Source of the DNA: Gracilaria domingensis | Taxonomy: Eukaryota; Rhodophyta; Florideophyceae; Gracilariales; Gracilariaceae | Assembly: GCA_022539475.1 (NCBI GenBank) | Contig: VCMS01000420.1 | Span: forward strand, 1 to 35,807 | Reading direction: 5' to 3' | DNA: 35,807 nucleotides | In this document: positions 28,811 through 35,807 of the stretch, piece after piece | How the letters are laid out: every line of letters starts with the position of its first letter | How positions within the stretch are numbered: position 1 is the first letter of the stretch | The notes under the pieces: generated by a model | What the model saw: the letters and a program-made list of their open reading frames with translations, nothing else | What the model was told of the DNA's origin: nothing | The model's database searches: none | Made by a program: the position numbers and the translations under genes

Positions 28811-30225
28811 CTAGATCTTCAACAGCTTATCCTTGCGCGCAGGAACAGCTCTCTTCCCATCCGTACTCCAATTCACCGTGAACACCTCATCACTATGTCC
28901 AGGCAGATCCATCTTCAATTTCTTCGTCCCCATATCCCAAACCTTGCAGGTACTATCCTTCGAACCACTCATCAACAACCGTCTATCCGCCGACCAAACC
29001 ACTCCATTCACGGCCGCAACATGCCCGCGGAACGTGAAGCAAAAATTGCCAGTCTTGGCATTCCAAAGTCTCACACTCTTATCAAACTGGCCGACGCGAT
29101 ATAATGTCCATACGGACTTAACGCCACGCAGTTGACCGGCTGCTGATGGCCGGTCATGTGCGAAATGGGCTGTATGCCCTCAGAGTAAAATCATCAGAAC
29201 CACTTACCCTAAGTTCCTTCTTGCCCGTACTTTGCGTCTTCATCTTTTCAAAGCGCTCCAACGCTTCTTCTTGCGACAACTTGACCGGCGTGTATCCGTT
29301 CTGCTCGTCCAGAGATGCAAACGCATCGCATATGAGCACGTAGTTGGTAGAAACCGTGATGGAATTCACCGAGTGAGCATGTGCATTTATAGTAGACACA
29401 GGATGGCCCGTATCATACCGGCCATCCTGTGTCTACTGATGATCAGCACTCCAGATCTTTATACTACGATCTTGAGAAGCAGAATAAATAGAACCGTCTC
29501 CACTCTACCCAGCAGTCGTGACGGCGGTATTATGTCCCGCGATCATCTTGACCGCGCTCATGCTAGCCCCGTTCCAAACTTCGACGTAGCATCTTTCGAA
29601 GCAGACACAACCAAACAACATCGTTCATCCAAATGATACGGCTTCCAACACAAATCTGCCACCCATTTGCGATAGGAAGCCAAGCTCTTACCCGTTCCCT
29701 TCTCAACGTCCCAGATCCACACCCGACCTTCCTTCGAAGCAGAAGCCCATCGACTCCCCTCTGGGGATAACCCCAACGCCAGCACCCAATCGCGATGATC
29801 GATAAAAGAAAGCTTCGGCAACTACGCCTTCGCACTTCACAATCTGACGCTAGTATCGCCAGACCCCGTCGCTATCAAACGACAATCCGGCGAGAAAACA
29901 CGTCACCAAAACCGCCTCCTTGTGTCCCGGTAAGCTTGAACTACACCTCAAAACAGACTACATGCGAAACAACAACAGCGGCACAAATTCCAGCTGCGCC
30001 ACGCTCTCTCTCACATGCGAAGCAGCCTTCAAAGTGGCTTCCAAGCTTCGGTCACTGGCTTGCGCGAAGATCGCAGAAAGAATTCATACGGCAACGGCGT
30101 GTCATTGTTCAGAAGGTGGTTGAGGAATCCCGCGAGCTGCTTGGGCGCGGAACCAGGTCTTACGTCAAAGACAGCGCGTAGGGGGTCGACCTCTTGCGAG
30201 AAAAGCTGCACGAGTGGGCTTGAAT
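28811..30225 (-). pseudogene. NLE1: Notchless (NLE1/Rsa4) WD40 pseudogene
   Basis: Minus-strand homology to Notchless, the WD40 protein that removes factors from pre-60S ribosomes with the AAA ATPase Rea1/Midasin. In order: NLE domain (VDPLRAVFDVRPGSAPKQLA then LLNNDTPLPYEFF, about 30200-30080); WD repeats with SSLPGHKEAVLV, IATGSGDTSVRL, HRDWVLALGLSPEG, SASKEGRVWIWD, SASKD, AGHNTAVTT, SASQDRSIKIWSAD; the insert LSQEEALERFEKM; SGSDDFTL; GHVAAVNGVVWSAD, LMSGSKDSTCKVWD, LPGHSDEVFTVNWS and KDKLLKI. Lesions are a TGA and TAGs (three at expected Trp or Gly positions), several frameshifts, a short deletion after SGSDDFTL, and a hairpin insertion at 29391-29437. Homology is continuous without introns. 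It may be a decayed paralogue, with the functional gene elsewhere. Confidence 0.85.
29391..29437. repeat. Perfect 18-bp hairpin inside the Notchless pseudogene
   Basis: AGTAGACACAGGATGGCC (29391-29408) and GGCCATCCTGTGTCTACT (29420-29437) are exact reverse complements around an 11-base loop. It falls where Notchless coding should pass directly from SAD to the HPVSTINAHAHSVNS region. One arm is the expected coding sequence and the other is an extra inverted copy carrying a TAG. Confidence 0.85.
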
Positions 30226-31054
30226 GCGCGCGCGGCGCGTCGTCGGCGCCATCCGACTGCACCGCGCGCCGCCCAACCCGGCGAAGAGGACGGCGCAGAA
30301 GCAGACGCAGTATGGAAGACTCAACGACGACGACGCCGTGCACATGGCAAGTGACGCGTGTATTCGAGCAGGCATTCACAGCCGTAGCGGCCCCAGCCTG
30401 TGGCTTACTTGCCGCGGAGGCGTCTCGCGACACCTCCTCCAGCCGACTATTGGTGATGATCGCAACTGCCCATTTACGTGCTGACCTTCGCAGTCCGCCA
30501 TCATCTGCCGATGCCGCGCCGCTGTCACGCGACGCGTCGCACCCTCAAGGTGTGCGTGCGGCCGCTCGCAATGAAGGCGACGTACTTCCTCCCGCCGCTT
30601 CCGTCGCTTCGGACCGGGCGTTCTCACGCCACCATGCACGCTCTCCGTCGCATCGCGCTCATTCCCCCCAGCCCCGCACGCCGTGCCTGCCTGTAGAGCG
30701 CCACGACCGCTCATGCTGCCGGCGCTCACCGACGCGTTGCGCGACGGGCAGCTCACGTTGGCGATTTTCGGCGCCGTCAGGCTGTCGCTGGGCGTCTGGC
30801 AACGGGTAACAGCGCCTGAGCTGGTTTCCTCGCGCACGACGAAGGAAGATTATCCACATCAGTTGTGGGCCAGATTTCCTTGCATTTTGACCACTGTATA
30901 GCGCGATCACCCACGCGCATCTGTGTGCTGCCTGCTTGCCGCTGCTGTTCTCCTCTGTGCTTGTAGTGTCTGGCTTGTCGTCGCACGAGCGACAGCACTA
31001 CGACCGGTTGCCGTGAGCCTGTTGCGCATGTGCGATCGATTCGTCGCGCACGGC

Positions 31055-31471
31055 CTATGCTCTCCTCAGACAGAGCCTCGAACCGTGATCCAGCGTGATT
31101 CGCAGGCGATACAACAAGGCTACGTCCTTCTTGGAGGCGCCCCGAGCCAGCCTGGCGTCGGCGTCGGCCCCCATCGGCGCCGTTGTGAACGGCAGCGCAT
31201 TAAGTTCGTTTCTCGCCTTGTTTGGCGAGCTAGCAATGCCCGACAGCTGCACCAAGCAGGTGTTGATCGCCACGCCGCGAACGCGCCAGCGGCGACGGCG
31301 TGAGCGGCATGGTCTGCAAAGGCAAGCTGTCCGTGGTGAGAAACACGCTGCGCAGCAGCAGCGGCTTGTCCGACGCGTCCGATGAAGACACGCTGCATGG
31401 CGGCGACGAAGATGGCGACAGCGAGCGGCTGGACGGCGTGCGCACGGGCGACACGGAGTAAGGCGAGTCAA
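31055..31471 (-). pseudogene. Unidentified minus-strand coding-like segment
   Basis: From about 31285 the minus strand reads VAINTCLVQLSGIASSPNKA, RNELNALPFTTAPMGADAD, KKDVALLYRLRITLDHGSRL, which has ordinary amino-acid composition unlike the surrounding frames. A neighbouring frame just upstream (31300-31480) reads SPYSVSPVRTPSSRSLSPSS and PLLLRSVFLTTDSLPLQ, suggesting one gene broken by a frameshift near 31290. No family is recognised. Confidence 0.35.
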
Positions 31472-32279
31472 GCTGTGCGCGCGAGCGCGCTCGAGCTTGC
31501 GCGGGAGGGCGAGACGGTGAGTGCGAGGCGCTTGCAGAGAAGGAGGAGGAGAAGGAGATTGAAAGAATGATGACGGGCGAGGAAGAGAAGCTGAGGGAGG
31601 GAGAGGAGGGCGCGTTTATTGACGGCGACGGGGGCACGCAGTGCATGTTGCGGAGGATGTGGCCCGCGACGCAAGGCAAACAGCGGCACGCGCGGGCAGC
31701 GTTGGCGCGTTAGCATGGAGCGCCAAGTGGGCGGGTGCGTGTGGGGGCTGGGGGGGCGGCGTCGGAAAGCTGCGGACAGGCGAGAGTGGCGGCGCGCTAC
31801 GCAGCGCAAGCTCAACAAGTTAGTGCGCAGCATTTCAGTGGGAGAAATTCCACTTGCTTTCAGTCGCGCCTTGCTGCCCTCATTGGTATACAAAGGTATT
31901 GCACCAGTACCAACCAACTGTGTACAAAAACGCGTGTGCGGCTATTTACATCATGTCTACAGACGTTGCTCTCCCTTAAACAGTTTGTATTGTTGCTGTG
32001 TTATTCACAGACACTACGTTAGCGTTTGACTGCCCCCGCGCGCGGCCATGTACATGCTTTCAGATACATTATGCACGAGCGAGGTTCTTGTAGCGGCGCA
32101 GCTGCCACTGACGTACAATGTTCCACCCAGCCCCCATGTTGTACTCCTCCCCCGCGCCAAACTCACTCCCCGCCTCAGTCTTCATCTCCACTTGTTCCTT
32201 CAGGTGCACCACTCGCTCGCCTTTCATTTGCTCCTGCCGCACGTCTCCAGCGTCATTCTCATCGCTGCTATCAGCACCC

Positions 32280-32784
32280 TCAGTCTAGTACGCAGAGCAC
32301 GCGATTGTTTAAGCCTGCAGCGGCGGCCCTGGAGACGAAAATTGTGATGGCGACGGACTTCACATTGAACAGCGAGAGAGCGGCTGCAGGTTCCTGACAC
32401 ATGTAATCAAAGCGCAACAAGAGGGTATTTCTGAGGGTGGTGCCCTGCGTGCCGCCCATCACGCCAAGCGCCCAAGATGCAACATCCACAGTCCGGTTGC
32501 CACACGTCAGCAACTGTGGAGAGCAGCGGTGTTCGCGACAGATTCAGCGGCGGCCGGCGCGACAGACGCATCAGTTGCTTGCGATATAGCTCCGTGCCGT
32601 CTGACATGACGGCGCGACATACGCGCAATAGATTGGACGCGGGCATCACCGCGGGGACCATAGCGAGTGCAGCGGCGGAGGCGAGATCGGGAACTGAGAC
32701 CATGAAGACGGCAGCAGCTGGTTCGATGTGGCACAGCGGCGTCATAGCAGGCGGCACGCAGCCCGCCGGCCGTGGTCTTGGCAA
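32280..32784 (-). pseudogene. Unidentified minus-strand coding-like segment
   Basis: Frame 32407-32784 contains MVSVPDLASAAALAMVPAVM, SNLLRVCRAVMSDGTELYRK and LMRLSRRPPLNLSRTPLLST. It leads to VADVWQPDCGC, and an overlapping frame (32280-32513) continues VASWALGVMGGTQGTTLRNT and SLFNVKSVAITIFVSRAAAA. A frameshift near 32480 would join them. The composition is protein-like; the family is not recognised. Confidence 0.35.
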
Positions 32785-33390
32785 GATTAGTCACCAGCAC
32801 ACCGCCTCTGTCGTCGCGTTGACACACCGCGCGCGGCCATGAGTGCGCGTGGTTCGAATGGCCGGCGAACAGCGCGACAGCGATGATGTCTGCCCCGGCG
32901 CGCGCGCCCAGCCGCGTCGCGTGGCTCTTTGTGTCTGGTGGTCTTGAGCTCGCGAGCGGCGCGCGGTGCGCGACAAGCCAGTAGTGCGCAAGTTGGCCGC
33001 GCTGCGGCGCCGAGAAAAGGAGGGGTGGCAGCCCTCGAAATCCACAAAGCCGCGGATTGCACTTCTAACACAAGCCTGGATCTTACGGTGTCGATGCGCT
33101 GATCCATGCAGCCCGGCGACGGTAGCAGAGCCGAGAGATGGCAGAGAGGCTCGTCATGCAGCGCAGCGACGAGAAAGAGCGCGGTGACGAAGGCGGCTGG
33201 CTACGGCGGTCAAGGAGGGACGATAAAGGCGAAGAATATGCCGACAGTGGCGGTGAAACCATGATCATATGCAAATCGCACGGGTACGGCGGCGGTATGA
33301 GCGCAATCGTAAGCGAAGCATGCAGCGACGGCGGCCGTGGTGTATACGACTAAGAGCAGAGAACACGGCAATGGCGGCGGAGGTGGATCC

Positions 33391-33490
33391 ACCAAGGTGC
33401 GGTAGCTGCTGCAGCGTGATCAAGATGCGGTACCTACGGCGGCGCGATCAAAGTGCGGTAGCTACGGCAGCGCTATTGGGGAGCGGTAGC
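33391..33490. repeat. 28-bp tandem repeat, ~3.5 units
   Basis: Units start at 33391, 33417, 33445 and 33473 and follow YGATCAARRTGCGGTAGCTACGGC with GGCG. The core GGTAGCTAC or GGTACCTAC is the same as the centre of the palindromes 300-600 bp to the right. Confidence 0.7.
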
Positions 33491-33695
33491 AAAACTAAAC
33501 TCATAAAGAACGCCGCAGAGACCAGCATCGCGAGAGGAGAGCGACGCGAGTTCTACGGCGCAACGACGCACCGCCTGCAGGAATGGCGCCGCGCGCTCCA
33601 TGGGCGGCGCGGAGGTTTGCTGGCGATGGGTTGTTGCAGGCGGGTGTCATCAGATATGTCGTAATGTCATTCTGTCGTATTGGCAGCGCGCGAGA

Positions 33696-34166
33696 TCAAG
33701 TTGTGTTAGGGTCGCTACCCTAACACAACTCGACCGCCCTGCCCGCGGGCACGTTACGTTTTGGCTGGATATGCGTGCGGTGTGTGTTTTGGGAGGTCTG
33801 TGGACGCTACCAGAATGAGGCGAAAACGAGCCCGCGGGCGGGGGGGGTCGGTCGTGTTAGGGTAGGTACCCTAACACGACCGGACCCCCCCGCCCGCGGG
33901 CATGAAATCGCACATTTTTGAAAAAATCGGCCAAAACGTGCCCGCGGGCGGGGGGGTCCGTTCGTGTTAGGGTAGCTACCCTAACACGAACGGACCCCCC
34001 CGCCCGCGGGCATAAAAAAGCACATTTTTTAAAAAACCGGCCAAAACGTGCCCGCGGACGGGGGGGTGCGGTTGTGTTAGGGTAGCCACCCTAACACAAC
34101 CGATCCCCCCACGCCGGCGGGCACGTTCTGGTCACATTTTCGCACCATGCCGAGACCTCCCAAAAC
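33696..34166. repeat. Array of long GC-rich palindromes (four units, 110-bp period in the last three)
   Basis: Palindrome centres lie near 33713, 33866, 33976 and 34086. The last three units start CCCGCGGGCG or CCCGCGGACG at 33831, 33941 and 34051, an exact 110-bp period. Each has arms CCCGCGGG, a G run, a variable block, GTGTTAGGGTA, then the mirror image. Unit 3 (33940-34013) is a perfect 74-bp palindrome with no loop. Spacers are AT-rich (GCACATTTTTGAAAAAA type). A perfect 14-bp inverted repeat, GTTTTGGGAGGTCT (33786-33799) and AGACCTCCCAAAAC (34153-34166), brackets units 2-4. Unit 1 lies outside it and is partly degenerate. No coding is present. Confidence 0.9.
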
Positions 34167-35807
34167 CCCTTCCTCAACACTTTTTGCACTCATTACCATG
34201 CACCCGCCCGCGAACACGTTGGCACCGCTGTCTACGTAGATTGGCGGGATGGCAAAAAGCTGTACATTAATTAGAGTATATCTTGAGTATTAGGAGCGCT
34301 TCAAAACGCATGAATGGAGAGCGCTGCCATTGTTCGCATAAATCTACGTCCACCAAAACCCTTTGCTAGAAGGAACATTTTGAGGCCATTCTGTAGCGTT
34401 TTGATACCTCCCAAAACCCAATCGGTTGCATTCCTTGCAACGATTTTGTTGCGAGCTCAGTACAGATCTTTTAGAGATAAATCAACTAGTTTTTTCATCC
34501 AATTGATGCTCAACCAGTAACACAATACGCGACCTTGTTACAATTTGTGTAGTTTCTGACACACTACACTATTTAAACTGATCAAAGTGGCGAAGAGACG
34601 TACCACCGAAGCGCGCCAACACCCTCACGCACAAAAGTGGTAATGCGCCGGATGAGATGCATAAAAAAACAGAGTGACGACAGTATGTAGCTACTTAAAT
34701 ACTCGCCACCACTTTTTCCGGTGAAGATACAAATTCTACCGATGATGAAGATAAGGTATTATATAATAGCATGAGCGCTTCCGCTCTAGCGTTCAATTTA
34801 TATATCTGAATCTAATTTGTTCGTTGTGACGGTCTGACAAACAGCGATGAAGGCCTCCAACGACCATATAATACCGGATTTATAGGGGTAATAGAGCGAG
34901 CTCTCTGCGAAACACCATAAATAACTAAATGGAGTCCTGATAGGCTAACTACTACATTATTTTCAGAGGTTTAGAGAACGGGGTTTGTAGCAGCTCTTAT
35001 ATGCTAAATTCATTCAGTATAAAACTCTATGAAACAGAATGGCGACGAGAGTCGTCGCGGAAAGCAAAACAGATGGTAGGCATGAAAACCGTTCAGCCCT
35101 GTGTGCTTGAGCTGGTAGCACATGATTATCGTTCCGATTTTGAAATCGTATCGCTTCACCTTCCGTTAACAAGGCCTGTCACCAACAATACAAGAGAAGA
35201 CATTAATCGACGTGTTGCGGAGATGCCGTAAAAGGCTGCCAATGGTGTTAGTTTTTCTTCTGTTGAGAGTCGAGATAGAACCTCAGACTCCCAGTTCTAG
35301 AGCTATGAATTCCTTTCCACGACTTTGTCGAGGAGCGTTAAAGGCTTCAATCTGCCACCGAAGGGACGAAATAGAGTTTTCATTACATCATGCGCCACGA
35401 TTGCACCTATAACACGTCCAAGCGACGCCCGAGTACTGAGAGAAAACTGTTTTGATTGAAGCCCTGTCCTGCGATCCCTATCAGATTTCAAAGAATTCCT
35501 TTACGAAAGGAAAACCATGTCAAGGTTTTTGTATGCTTTGGCCTCCATCATTCAAAGGAGATCGGCCTTTGTGAAGGTTCCATTCAGTGACCTGCCTTTC
35601 TTCGACGTGAACAAATCTATATGTAACCTTTGGCAAAAAAGTTGCATTGCATTGGGGATAGATTTGCGTTTGTAAAGTTGCTGATTTGAGTACGTATCGT
35701 TCGAAATAAACGTGACGTGGATGATTCTATTGCAGTGAGTAGCGTCTCTGACTAGAGTTTTTCCGATTTCTGGAGTATTAATCAGCTTCACATTTGTCTG
35801 ATGCAAG
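34167..35807. other. AT-richer interval, one decayed minus-strand frame
   Basis: 34167-35000 has no coding signal; ACCTCCCAAAACCC recurs at 34406-34419. From 35806 down to 35303, one minus-strand frame reads LINTPEIGKTLVRDATHCNR, IPNAMQLFCQRLHIDLFTSK, NGTFTKADLL, a TGA at 35552, a TAA, then SKQFSLSTRASLGRVIGAIV and FGGRLKPLTLLDKVVERNS. Below it, another frame gives STEEKLTPLAAFYGIS. This is a probable remnant of an unidentified gene. Confidence 0.35.

Larger units (their letters stand above)
30226..33390. other. GC-rich interval with scattered coding-like patches, no gene resolved
   Basis: Many overlapping ORFs on both strands, mostly Arg/Ala/Ser-rich and without motifs. Two minus-strand patches (31055-31471 and 32280-32784, listed separately) look protein-like. 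On plus, 30320-30620 (VTRVFEQAFTAVAAPACGLL) is also open, but its strand opposite overlaps the Notchless 5' side. No boundaries, splice sites or family could be supported. Confidence 0.3.

Noticed and set aside
30015..30809. 264-codon plus-strand ORF
   Set aside because: Its first part is antisense to the Notchless NLE domain, and the rest is Arg/Ser/His-rich as expected from GC-rich DNA.
33696..34166. CRISPR array
   Set aside because: The repeats are 110 bp, GC-rich palindromes with near-identical spacers in a eukaryotic context and no cas genes.

Overview
The window is eukaryotic nuclear DNA made mostly of transposable elements and decayed genes. There is no operon structure, rRNA or CRISPR. 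Its contents are Ty3/gypsy LTR retrotransposons (one 3' fragment carries a chromodomain), a PIF/Harbinger element with its Myb-like partner gene, and a decayed copy of the ribosome-assembly WD40 gene Notchless (NLE1/Rsa4). Base composition is about 50% GC and the recognisable genes lack obvious introns. This, plus the Harbinger partner protein type, fits a red alga (Florideophyceae) best, but that is inference; nothing in the sequence proves it.

Layout. 1-13404 is a nested stack on the minus strand. Element A (gypsy; 5' LTR 5677-6224, tRNA-type primer site, gag 5513-3214, pol 3125-1 and off the left edge) sits inside the integrase end of element B. Element B (older gypsy; 5' LTR 12667-13404, gag 12.6-10.3 kb, pol 10.3-6.2 kb with several frameshifts and stops) sits inside the 5' coding part of a Harbinger transposase, whose frame resumes at 13405. 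A 453-bp MITE-like insertion (11059-11511) with a 3-bp target duplication interrupts B's gag; removing it restores the gag frame. The order of events is therefore Harbinger, then B, then A; the MITE also entered after B.

13.4-21.9 kb: the Harbinger transposase (plus) converges on a Myb/DUF6818-like gene (minus). A degenerate tandem repeat follows, then a gypsy-type LTR with a tRNA-like primer site (17569-18423), a second LTR terminus with a decayed plus-strand gag-like gene (18.6-19.9 kb), and a 966-bp LTR-like segment (19947-20912) full of TGCACTCC motifs.

21.9-25.4 kb: an unrecognised ~780-codon plus-strand gag-like pseudogene with a Gly/Arg-rich tail. It is followed by the 3' end of a minus-strand chromovirus (integrase tail plus chromodomain). 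25.4-28.5 kb: decayed minus-strand coding segments, including a coiled coil. 28.8-30.2 kb: the Notchless pseudogene, which carries a perfect 18-bp hairpin that looks like a templated insertion. 30.2-33.4 kb: GC-rich sequence with unidentified coding-like patches.

33.4-34.2 kb is the most unusual stretch. It holds a 28-bp tandem repeat, then a 110-bp tandem array of long GC-rich palindromes. One unit is a perfect 74-bp palindrome. The two arms of each unit share unit-specific substitutions, and the main array is bracketed by a perfect 14-bp inverted repeat. The rest, to 35807, is AT-richer with only a decayed minus-strand frame.
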